Assembly (NCBI GenBank): GCA_002438575.1
Contig: DJPP01000050.1
Coordinates: 1 to 29,387, forward strand
Length of the DNA: 29,387 bases
Source of the DNA: Oscillospiraceae bacterium UBA6409
Lineage (GTDB): Bacteria; Bacillota; Clostridia; Oscillospirales; Oscillospiraceae
Direction of reading: 5' to 3'
Position 1 is the stretch's first letter. Each line of letters starts with the position of its first letter. Position numbers and translations under genes: made by a program. Of the stretch, positions 23,396-29,387 are shown piece by piece. The notes beneath the pieces are model-generated. The model saw only the letters and a program-made list of their open reading frames with translations. It searched no databases and was not told where the DNA came from.

Positions 23396-24442
23396 TTACT
23401 GCACAGCGGCAACCGCGCGATCCAGCAGATCGCTGCCGATCTTGTCACGATAGGCCTCGTACACGGGCGCGCAGGCCTCCTGGAACGCAGCCACGTCCAC
23501 ATCGTCGATGATGGTGCAGCCGCCCTCTTCCATCTTGGAGAGCATATCGGCCGCGGCCGTCTGCAGCCAGGTGCGCTGCTCAGCGCCGGCCTCCTTGGCA
23601 GCCGTCAGGAAGATCTCCTGCAGCTCGGGGGACAGGCTCTCCCAGAAGGACTTGGAGCAGGACAGGGAGATGGCGTTGTAGAAGTGGCCGGTCATATCGT
23701 AGTAGTCGCAGATCTCATAGTAGGAGCCGGTGTAGGCGCTGGCGATGGGCAGCTCCAGGCCGTCCATCACGTGCTGCTGCACGGCGGTGAAGGTCTCATT
23801 GAAGTCCAGCGCAGAGGGGGCCGCGCCGATGGTCTGGAAGGTGGACATGAACATCTCCATACCGGGAACGCGGATCTTCATACCCTTCAGGTCTGCGGGG
23901 GTGCGGATGGGCTTCTGGGACAGGATGTTGCGGAAGCCGCCCTCGCCCCAGGCCAGGACCTTGTAGCCCAGCTCGTCATACAGGCCGTCGGTGACTTCCT
24001 TCATGATGTCGCCATCCAGGAAGTTCCAGGCAGTCTCGTTGTCCTTGAAGATGAAGGGCAGCTCCACCACCAGAGAGGGCCCGTACAGGTTGCCGTAGGA
24101 ACCGTTGGTGATGATGCCCATCTGATGGGTGCCCAGGTCGAAGCCGGTCAGCACGTCGGCCTCGCCGCCCAGCTCGGAGTTGCCGCAGATCTCAAAGGTC
24201 ACGGCGCCGTCGGTGGCCGCGGTCACCTTCTCGGCAAACAGGGTGGCCAGCTTGTTGTACTGGTCGTCATCGGTGGTGGGGTTCACGTGGGCGATCTGGA
24301 TCGTCATGGTGGGGAAGCCCTCACCGTCGCCGCTGCCGCCGTTGTTGGTGTCGGCCTTGTCGCCGCAGGCGGTCAGCACACCCAGCAGCATGACCAACGT
24401 CATCGCCAGGGCCGCCAGACGCTTTGCGTTCAGTTTCTTCAT
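23396..24442 (-). CDS. dctP: TRAP transporter substrate-binding lipoprotein (DctP)
   Basis: A 348-residue solute receptor. The signal peptide ends in LTAC with Cys26 as the lipid anchor, then a Gly/Asn/Asp linker. The mature part has the DctP hallmarks: HVNPTTDDDQYNKLATLFAE, the GMKIRVPG motif with Arg191, the carboxylate-binding arginine of the family, and ETFTAVQQHVMDGLE. The ligand is therefore almost certainly an organic acid. It lies 43 bases after the HD-domain gene. Confidence 0.95.
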   Translation of the reverse strand: MKKLNAKRLAALAMTLVMLLGVLTACGDKADTNNGGSGDGEGFPTMTIQIAHVNPTTDDDQYNKLATLFAEKVTAATDGAVTFEICGNSELGGEADVLTGFDLGTHQMGIITNGSYGNLYGPSLVVELPFIFKDNETAWNFLDGDIMKEVTDGLYDELGYKVLAWGEGGFRNILSQKPIRTPADLKGMKIRVPGMEMFMSTFQTIGAAPSALDFNETFTAVQQHVMDGLELPIASAYTGSYYEICDYYDMTGHFYNAISLSCSKSFWESLSPELQEIFLTAAKEAGAEQRTWLQTAAADMLSKMEEGGCTIIDDVDVAAFQEACAPVYEAYRDKIGSDLLDRAVAAVQ

Positions 24443-24485
24443 GGTTTTGTCCTCCTGATCTTATGTTTTGTTATTCTCTCCCGCT

Positions 24486-25049
24486 TTACTTGCAGGGATA
24501 CGCCATCCACGCGATGGAGAAGCACATATGGTCCAGCTTCTTCATCATCATCAATTCGGGGTAGTCATAGGTGTTTGCCGGCGACTGCATATCGCTGTGC
24601 TCCAGGATCATATGCACGATCTTGTCGGGCAGGCCGTTGCTCTTGGCGATATACGCGCCGCTGACCACATGGTTGTAATACTTGCCCATCTCACTGTGGC
24701 AGGCCTTGCCGTCCTTGATGTCATACTCCAGGAACTTGCCGATGTCGTGCAGCACCGCGCCGCAGATCAGCGTGTCATGGTCCAGCTTGCTGATCTCGTT
24801 GGCCCAGCCGCCCAGCTCGTCATAGGCCAGCTGGCACATCCGCACCACCCGGCGGCAGTGATCGATACCCGTCTCGGGACAGTCGTCGGCCACAATGCCC
24901 GCTGCCAGGGGCGCCTTGTCCACGCCTTTCTTATCCCAGCCGCCCAGCTCCAGCACCTGCTGCCAGCAGGTAATGCTCTTTTCCTGCAGATCAGTGCTGT
25001 GTATCAGCTTGATCTCCGGGAGCAGCGTCAGGACCTCTTCTCTGGTCAT
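24486..25049 (-). CDS. HD-domain protein (putative metal-dependent phosphohydrolase)
   Basis: A 187-residue protein with an HD metal site: His64 (GIDHCRRV), His101-Asp102 (AVLHDIGKF), His127, His151 (LEHSD) and Asp173. This family hydrolyses phosphate esters or nucleotides using one or two metal ions. The frame begins at 25073, but GAGGG lies before the ATG at 25049 and there is no ribosome binding site ahead of 25073, so I chose 25049. It is the first gene of the TRAP operon and its role in it is unclear; removing phosphate from a small molecule or signalling are both possible. Confidence 0.83.
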   Translation of the reverse strand: MTREEVLTLLPEIKLIHSTDLQEKSITCWQQVLELGGWDKKGVDKAPLAAGIVADDCPETGIDHCRRVVRMCQLAYDELGGWANEISKLDHDTLICGAVLHDIGKFLEYDIKDGKACHSEMGKYYNHVVSGAYIAKSNGLPDKIVHMILEHSDMQSPANTYDYPELMMMKKLDHMCFSIAWMAYPCK

Positions 25050-25223
25050 GTGTCTTTCCCTCGCTTTCTTCATGTTGTTATTAGGAAATGGAATACTACT
25101 TTACAGACGTCCGTCAATGATCGTTCAACTTTTGACAATCAAATTCCTTCACAATGTGAAAATTTTGTCACGCAAGTCCTTTTGTTTTGCTGATTTCGTT
25201 TATCTTTCCTTTATTTGCTTTAC

Positions 25224-25253
25224 ATTATAGTTTGCCTATTGCTTTTTGTCCAA
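25224..25253 (-). promoter_or_regulatory. Promoter of the TRAP catabolic operon
   Basis: On the minus strand: -35 TTGGACA (about 25253-25247), a 17-base spacer and a perfect -10 TATAAT (25229-25224). The start would be near 25217, leaving an AT-rich leader of about 170 bases before the HD gene with no gene in it. Confidence 0.65.
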
Positions 25254-25259
25254 TACCGG

Positions 25260-25294
25260 TATAATATAACTAATATTCCAAAACGGGAATACTA
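25260..25294 (+). promoter_or_regulatory. lysR -10 box and LysR-type operator
   Basis: TATAAT at 25260-25265 is the -10 toward lysR; its -35 is poor (TTGCTT, 15 bases upstream). The dyad TAATATTCC (25271-25279), 6 bases, GGAATACTA (25286-25294) has one mismatch. It covers the lysR start and is centred about 65 bases upstream of the predicted start of the divergent TRAP operon, the standard LysR arrangement. A further exact GGAATACTA is at 25090-25098. Confidence 0.65.
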
Positions 25295-25310
25295 ATGGAG
25301 GTTTTTGTGT

Positions 25311-26234
25311 ATGTTGTCCAAAAACGACGAGCTGTTTTTGACCGTGGCGAAATCCGAGAGCATCAGCAAGGCTGCCGAGCAGCTGTATATCTCCCAGCCC
25401 AGCCTGACAAAACGAATGCAGCAGCTGGAGGCACAGCTGGGCGTAGCCCTCTTTGACCACAAGAGCCGGCCGCTGAAGCTCAGCCCCGCCGGCGAGCTGT
25501 ACTACGAGCACCTGTCCCGTTCCGCGGTGCAGGAGCACGCACTGCTGCTGGACCTGCGGGAGGCGGCCGAGGGCCGCCGGGGCAAGCTGGCCGTGGGCGC
25601 GCCGGCCAACTTTGCCCAGAGCCTGTTCCCCGCGATACTGCCCTCCTTCTGCCGCACGTTTCCCAATGTGTCCCTGAGCGTCGTCGAGGCCACGGGCGCG
25701 GAGATACAGACCCTGATCGCCGGCCGTCAGCTGGACATGGCCTTCGCCCATATCCATATTGCCGACACCAACGTCAGCTATATCCCCTTATCCACGGAAA
25801 AGATCTACCTGGCCGCCCGACGGCCCGCCAATCTTATGGATGCGGACCCGCCCCTGCTGGTACAGCCGCTGGCGGTGGAGGACCTGCCGCCGTTCCAGTA
25901 CTGTATGTACAACAAAAACCAGATGATCTACGCCTCCTCCCAGCGATTTTTTCAGCACTACAGCATTATTCCCGACACGCTGATCCACTGCGGCGATCCG
26001 GTCATCAATCACACGCTGGTCGCCTCTCTGGAAAACTGCGCCTCTTTCGTCCCCAGCTACTTCATCGGCCGGATACCGGCGGATACCCTGCGAAAGCTTA
26101 TTTTCTACGCCATAGACGTTCCCGAGCTCAGCTGGGAGCTGCGGGTGCTGTACCGCCGGGACAGCACCCTGGGTATCTTCGCCCGGGAGATGATACGCCT
26201 GGTCAGAGAGACGCCCTGGCGCCCCTTGCTGTGA
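25311..26234 (+). CDS. LysR-family transcriptional regulator of the TRAP operon
   Basis: A 307-residue regulator divergent from the TRAP catabolic operon. The winged helix (about residues 1-60) contains ESISKAAEQLYISQPSLTKR and LEAQLGVALFD; the effector-binding domain begins near residue 90 (GKLAVGAPANFAQSLFP). TTG at 25305 is too close to the GGAGG at 25297-25301, while the ATG at 25311 is 9 bases away, so I chose it. The likely inducer is the TRAP substrate or a breakdown product. The upstream dyad is its likely site. Confidence 0.94.
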   Translation: MLSKNDELFLTVAKSESISKAAEQLYISQPSLTKRMQQLEAQLGVALFDHKSRPLKLSPAGELYYEHLSRSAVQEHALLLDLREAAEGRRGKLAVGAPANFAQSLFPAILPSFCRTFPNVSLSVVEATGAEIQTLIAGRQLDMAFAHIHIADTNVSYIPLSTEKIYLAARRPANLMDADPPLLVQPLAVEDLPPFQYCMYNKNQMIYASSQRFFQHYSIIPDTLIHCGDPVINHTLVASLENCASFVPSYFIGRIPADTLRKLIFYAIDVPELSWELRVLYRRDSTLGIFAREMIRLVRETPWRPLL

Positions 26235-26250
26235 GCCGACCACACCAATA

Positions 26251-26285
26251 AAAAACACCCGGCACGCTTTCAGCGTGCCGGGTGT
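26251..26285. terminator. Terminator, strongest on the minus strand
   Basis: A perfect 14-bp stem (26255-26268 with 26272-26285) on a 3-base loop. The minus strand continues into a T-rich tract (GTTTTTTATT), so it terminates the patB-like gene and TraX remnant; lysR on the plus strand may also end here. Confidence 0.85.
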
Positions 26286-26292
26286 CTGCGTC

Positions 26293-26379
26293 TTATTGCA
26301 TTTGCAGCCAGCCGATCAGGGCCAGGTGCGCCGGGTAGTACAGGTAAAACAGCCACTTCATCACGGCGTTCAGCCGCGG
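26293..26379 (-). pseudogene. 3' remnant of a TraX-family protein gene
   Basis: Directly after the stop of the PatB-like gene, a different minus-strand frame reads PRLNAVMKWLFYLYYP then AHLALIGWLQMQ and a stop at 26293. The block KWLFYLYYPAHLALIG is the C-terminal signature of TraX-family membrane proteins. The other roughly 200 residues are missing, as the upstream DNA belongs to the aminotransferase gene. A short 22-residue peptide from the internal ATG is possible but there is no clear ribosome binding site. I read it as a deletion scar. Confidence 0.65.
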
Positions 26380-26381
26380 TG

Positions 26382-27602
26382 TTATGCGCCGGCCTTCTCC
26401 CTGCGGATGGCCTCGGCGATACGCTCCAGGCCGATCTGCACCGTGGCGCGGGGCATGGCCAGGTTCAGACGGATATGTCCTTTGGCGTTGCCCACGAACA
26501 GGCCGTCGCCGCCCTCCAGCAGCACACCGGCCTTGTTGGCGAAGAAGTCCGGCAGGTCCTCCACCTCCGGCAGCACCTCCCGCAGGTCCACCCAGGCGAA
26601 GTAGGTGGACTCAGGAATGGTGAACTTCGCGCCGGGAATGTTCTCCTTCAGGAACTGATCCACCAGCGCCAGATTGCCGTCCACGTAGGCCTTCAGCTGC
26701 TCCAGCCAGGGGCCGCCGTGCTCGTAGGCCGCCTTGTGGGCCGCGATGGACAGCGGGTTCACCGCGCCGATGTTCTTGTCCCGATCCTGGAAGCGGGCGC
26801 GCTCCTCGGCGTCGCGGATGATGATATTGGAGTGCATCAGGCCCGCCAGGTTAAAGGTCTTGCTGGCGGACATACAGGTGATGAGCCGGTCATACTCCGG
26901 CATGATCTTGCCCATGGGGGTATGGTGCAGGCCGGTGCGGAGCAGGTCGCAGTGGATCTCGTCGGACACCACCCACAGCTGGTGCTTTTCGATGATGGCC
27001 GCCATGCGGCGCAGCTCCTCCTCCGTCCAGATATGGCCGGTGGGGTTGTGGGGATTGCAGAGCATCAGCAGCTTCACGTCCGGATCGGCGGCCTTCGCCT
27101 CAAAGTCCTCCCAATCCACGGAGAAGCGGCCGTTCTCCTCCCGCAGGGGGGAGGTCACCAGCGCCACGCCGTTGTATTCACAGGCGTGGAGGAAGAAGCC
27201 GTAGGCCGGCGTCATGGTCAGGACCTTGCCGTTCACCGGCTTGACCAGGTCCTCCGTCAGCTGGTACAGCGCCGGGATGACACCGGGGGAGAATGTCAGC
27301 TGCTCCTTGGGGAAGGACCAGCCGTAGCGGCTCTCGCACCAGGCGCGCAGCGCCTCATAGTACCCCTTGTCGTACACCAGGGTATAGCCCAAAATACGCC
27401 GATCCACCCGGTCGGTGATGGCCCGCAGGATCTCAGGCGCCACAGCGAACTCCATGTCCGCCACCCACATCCGGATGAATTCCTCGTCCTTGTAGGGGAA
27501 CACCCTCTCCGGCCCGCAGTGGAAAATGTAGGGCCGCCAGCCCTCTACATTCTCGGAATTGGTGTTGCGCCGATCAATGATCTCGTCGAAGTTGTAGGTC
27601 AT
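26382..27602 (-). CDS. patB: PatB/MalY-type PLP aminotransferase (cystathionine beta-lyase family)
   Basis: A 406-residue PLP enzyme that probably splits cystathionine or cysteine into a thiol or sulfide, pyruvate and ammonia. The N-terminus MTYNFDEIIDRRNTNS with RMWVADMEF is diagnostic of the MalY/PatB group. CNPHNPTGHIW and VVSDEIHCDL contact PLP, and the Schiff-base Lys is in SASKTFNLAGL. GGAAAGGAG precedes the ATG at 27602. It is transcribed alone, divergent from an XRE regulator. Transamination without lyase activity is also possible in this family. Confidence 0.92.
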   Translation of the reverse strand: MTYNFDEIIDRRNTNSENVEGWRPYIFHCGPERVFPYKDEEFIRMWVADMEFAVAPEILRAITDRVDRRILGYTLVYDKGYYEALRAWCESRYGWSFPKEQLTFSPGVIPALYQLTEDLVKPVNGKVLTMTPAYGFFLHACEYNGVALVTSPLREENGRFSVDWEDFEAKAADPDVKLLMLCNPHNPTGHIWTEEELRRMAAIIEKHQLWVVSDEIHCDLLRTGLHHTPMGKIMPEYDRLITCMSASKTFNLAGLMHSNIIIRDAEERARFQDRDKNIGAVNPLSIAAHKAAYEHGGPWLEQLKAYVDGNLALVDQFLKENIPGAKFTIPESTYFAWVDLREVLPEVEDLPDFFANKAGVLLEGGDGLFVGNAKGHIRLNLAMPRATVQIGLERIAEAIRREKAGA

Positions 27603-27632
27603 GGTGTATCGCTCCTTTCCTGTTATGGTCTT

Positions 27633-27661
27633 ATAATATCAGCCGCCGCGCGTCCCGTCAA
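27633..27661 (-). promoter_or_regulatory. Promoter of the PatB-like gene
   Basis: On the minus strand: -35 TTGACG (27661-27656), a 17-base spacer and -10 TATTAT (27638-27633), 31 bases from the start codon. Confidence 0.7.
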
Positions 27662-27700
27662 AGCCCGTCGTTTACTTTTCAGGAACGAATTTTGCGAAAA

Positions 27701-27799
27701 ACTTTCCTCACAATTATATTTCCCCTTGCGCGGGCCGGAAAAAGCGTCTATACTGAAAAACAGAGGGTCAAAGCACCAAAATTTGATTTTGAGGAAAGT
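27701..27799 (+). promoter_or_regulatory. xre promoter flanked by a 10-base inverted repeat
   Basis: -35 TTGCGC (27726-27731), a 17-base spacer and -10 TATACT (27749-27754) point to the XRE gene. ACTTTCCTCA (27701-27710) and its exact reverse complement (27790-27799) flank the promoter; the second copy includes the ribosome binding site. Confidence 0.6.
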
Positions 27800-27802
27800 G
27801 CC

Positions 27803-28507
27803 ATGACATTGACAGAAGAGATCGGCGCGAAGATCAGATACTACCGCAAAAAGCGCGGAATGAAGATCGCAGAGCTGGCGGTGCTGCTCCACAAGACCGG
27901 GGCCACCGTATCCAAGTACGAAAGCGGGCAGATCGCCATGGACGTGGTGACGCTGTACGAGGTGGCGGCCGCCCTGGGCGTGCCGCCGGAAAAGCTGCTG
28001 TACTGTGCGCCCCTCTCCGCGGAGGACGTGGAGGCCGACAGCGTGCCCGCCTTCTTCCGGGGCGTTGACCGGCTGTATATGTACTACTTCGACGGGCGGA
28101 GCAGCAGTTTGGTCCGCAGCGTCATCGACATTCGGGCCAAGACCGGCGCCAACGCCTATGACGTGGCGCTGTACATGAACTTTCAGGACTATCAGCAGTA
28201 CCGGAACTGCGAGAACACCTATCTGGGTACGCTGAGCCACTACGACGCGCTCAGCAATATCGTCACTCACAACCAGGACACGGAGATGGACGTCTATCTC
28301 CTCTGCCTGCCCGCCTCCTATCTGAACGCCGGGACAAAGTGGGGGCTGGGCTTCGGCATCTCCTGCCGGCCCATTATGCCCACCTCCACCAAGGTGTTTC
28401 TGTCCAAGAGCATTCAGCCGGAGACGCCGGAGTTTCTGCAGGACCTCCGCATCTCCCGGGAGGACGTTCAGCTGCTGAAGCGCTACAATATGCTGTCCGT
28501 GATGTGA
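27803..28507 (+). CDS. XRE-family helix-turn-helix regulator with C-terminal domain
   Basis: A 234-residue regulator. The HTH (about residues 7-64) shows IGAKIRYYRKKRGMKIAELA, KTGATVSKYESGQ and LYEVAAALGV. The remaining 165 residues form a domain I do not recognise, rich in Tyr and with a conserved-looking core (VALYMNFQDYQQYRNC), perhaps a ligand sensor. The frame is open to 27692, but GAGG precedes the ATG at 27803 and the HTH starts right after it. It is divergent from the PatB-like gene, so regulation of that gene is plausible (inference). Confidence 0.88.
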   Translation: MTLTEEIGAKIRYYRKKRGMKIAELAVLLHKTGATVSKYESGQIAMDVVTLYEVAAALGVPPEKLLYCAPLSAEDVEADSVPAFFRGVDRLYMYYFDGRSSSLVRSVIDIRAKTGANAYDVALYMNFQDYQQYRNCENTYLGTLSHYDALSNIVTHNQDTEMDVYLLCLPASYLNAGTKWGLGFGISCRPIMPTSTKVFLSKSIQPETPEFLQDLRISREDVQLLKRYNMLSVM

Positions 28508-28549
28508 ACGGCCCGCGCGGAAAAACGCACTGTCAAACGACACAGACGC

Positions 28550-28587
28550 AAAAAGCTCCTGATTTCTGACGAAATCAGGAGCTTTTT
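28550..28587. terminator. Bidirectional terminator between xre and the flavodoxin gene
   Basis: A perfect 17-bp stem (28550-28566 with 28571-28587) on a TGAC loop, with five A on the left and five T on the right, suits both convergent genes. Confidence 0.9.
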
Positions 28588-28611
28588 GGCGGAGACTGCC
28601 GGACGCCCTGC

Positions 28612-29088
28612 TCAGATGTGCAGGCTTTCGATCCATTTCTGCACGGAGGCGGCGCTCTCGCGGCTGCTGAGCCGCTTGCCGGGCAGCCATTTGGTTTCCT
28701 TGGAGCAGGCAGCCTTCAGGATATCCTCGCCGCCCATGCCGCTGCCGCCGGAGGTGGCAAAGGGGACGACGGTCTTACCGGAGAAGTCGTAGCTCTCCAG
28801 GAACGTCTCGATGATGCGCGGTGCCTGATACCACCAGATGGGGAAGCCCACAAACACCGTGTCATACTGCGCCATATCCGCCACCTTACCCGCGATGGCG
28901 GGGCGGCTCTTGGGATCGTTCATCTCAACGGTGCTGCGGCTCTTCTTGTCCATCCAGTCCAGGTCGGCGGCGGTATAGGGCGTCTCAGGGACGATCTCAA
29001 AGAGGTCGCCGCCGGTGACACCGGCGATGGTCTTGGCCAGCTTCGCGGTCTGTCCGCTGGCGGAAAAGCAGGCAACTAATGCTTTCAT
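28612..29088 (-). CDS. Flavodoxin (Flavodoxin_4 type)
   Basis: A 158-residue FMN protein. The phosphate-binding loop is FSASGQTAKLAKTIA near residues 8-22, and the isoalloxazine-binding segments are VGFPIWWYQAPRIIE and ATSGGSGMGGED. It likely carries electrons or acts as a small quinone/nitro reductase. The frame is open to 29229, but flavodoxins start at MKALVACFS, preceded by GGGAGGAC, so the ATG at 29088 is the start. It follows the cupin gene by 20 bases in one unit. Confidence 0.92.
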   Translation of the reverse strand: MKALVACFSASGQTAKLAKTIAGVTGGDLFEIVPETPYTAADLDWMDKKSRSTVEMNDPKSRPAIAGKVADMAQYDTVFVGFPIWWYQAPRIIETFLESYDFSGKTVVPFATSGGSGMGGEDILKAACSKETKWLPGKRLSSRESAASVQKWIESLHI

Positions 29089-29108
29089 GTTCTTGTCCTC
29101 CCTTGTGT

Positions 29109-29387
29109 TTATTTCAGCTTGGCGTATTCCTCGTCTGTGACCGGCTCGCACCACTCGCTGCCGGTGTTCTCGCCGGGCACCTCCACTGCGATGTGACTGA
29201 ACCAGGAATCGGCCTTGGCGCCGTGCCAATGCTTCACCTCCGGCGGGATGGTGATGACCGTGCCGGGCGTCAGGCTGACGGCATCCTTGCCCGCCTCCTG
29301 ATACCAGCCCTCACCGGCGGTGCAGATCAGCAGCTGTCCGCCGCCCTTAGTGGCGTGGTGGATGTGCCAGTTGTTCCGGCAGCCCGG
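29109..29387 (-). CDS. Cupin-domain protein (partial, N-terminus outside the window)
   Basis: The last 92 residues of a cupin, truncated by the window edge. The first metal-binding motif is seen as WHIHHATKGGGQLLICTAGEGWYQE, and the second as GTVITIPPEVKHWHGAK followed by SWFSHIAVE, with His ligands intact. Such proteins occur beside flavodoxins and carboxymuconolactone decarboxylase-like proteins in gut Firmicutes. The reaction is unknown. Confidence 0.88.
   Translation of the reverse strand, partial: PGCRNNWHIHHATKGGGQLLICTAGEGWYQEAGKDAVSLTPGTVITIPPEVKHWHGAKADSWFSHIAVEVPGENTGSEWCEPVTDEEYAKLK

Noticed and set aside
24486-25073. HD-domain protein starting at 25073
   Set aside because: No ribosome binding site ahead of that ATG, whereas GAGGG is well placed for the ATG at 25049.
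1-29387. CRISPR arrays, tRNA or rRNA genes, insertion sequences
   Set aside because: Read on both strands, no regularly spaced repeats, cloverleaf sequences or transposase genes were recognised.

Overview
The window is GC-rich, densely packed DNA with strong Shine-Dalgarno sites, ATGA stop/start overlaps between co-transcribed genes, lipoprotein signal peptides, sigma-A-type promoters and many U-tract terminators. Together with a bile salt hydrolase, a YtrA-type GntR operon, a VTC/DUF4956/Cthe_2159 module and a TM1266-like [FeFe]-hydrogenase regulator, this suggests a gut anaerobe of the class Clostridia, probably Oscillospiraceae (Oscillibacter/Dysosmobacter/Flavonifractor-like). The taxonomic call is inference. 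No rRNA, tRNA, CRISPR array or complete mobile element was seen.

Layout. (1) 1-3419: the 3' end of an unidentified gene, then a minus-strand operon of a YtrA-type GntR regulator, an ABC ATPase and a large ABC permease, with a candidate operator over the transcription start. (2) 3432-5568: proB-proA (proline synthesis), closed by a perfect bidirectional terminator. (3) 5568-8386: a minus-strand operon of a TM1266-like regulator, a lipoprotein, a permease and an ATPase (NMT1/SsuABC type), preceded by a structured leader with an internal terminator hairpin. (4) 8446-12054: brnQ, divergent from a lysR-bsh pair. (5) 12057-17212: an OmpR-type two-component system, DUF4956 and a VTC-domain polyphosphate polymerase on the minus strand, and a divergent Cthe_2159-type lipoprotein. 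The divergent promoter region holds two mirror-image pairs of 11-bp-spaced TTTAGG repeats, each 9 bp from a -10 box.

(6) 17248-25294: a nine-gene minus-strand catabolic operon of HD-domain protein, DctP, DctQ, DctM, DUF1932 dehydrogenase, RraA-like aldolase, Ldh_2 dehydrogenase, ABM-domain protein and class I aminotransferase, divergent from a LysR gene. It looks like uptake and breakdown of an unknown hydroxy/oxo acid. (7) 25311-29387: the lysR gene, a TraX 3' remnant, a PatB/MalY-type C-S lyase divergent from an XRE regulator, then a flavodoxin and a truncated cupin gene.

The strongest candidates for undescribed biology are the regulated VTC-DUF4956-Cthe_2159 module, the leader RNA in front of the TM1266-ABC operon, and the TRAP/RraA/Ldh_2/DUF1932 pathway.
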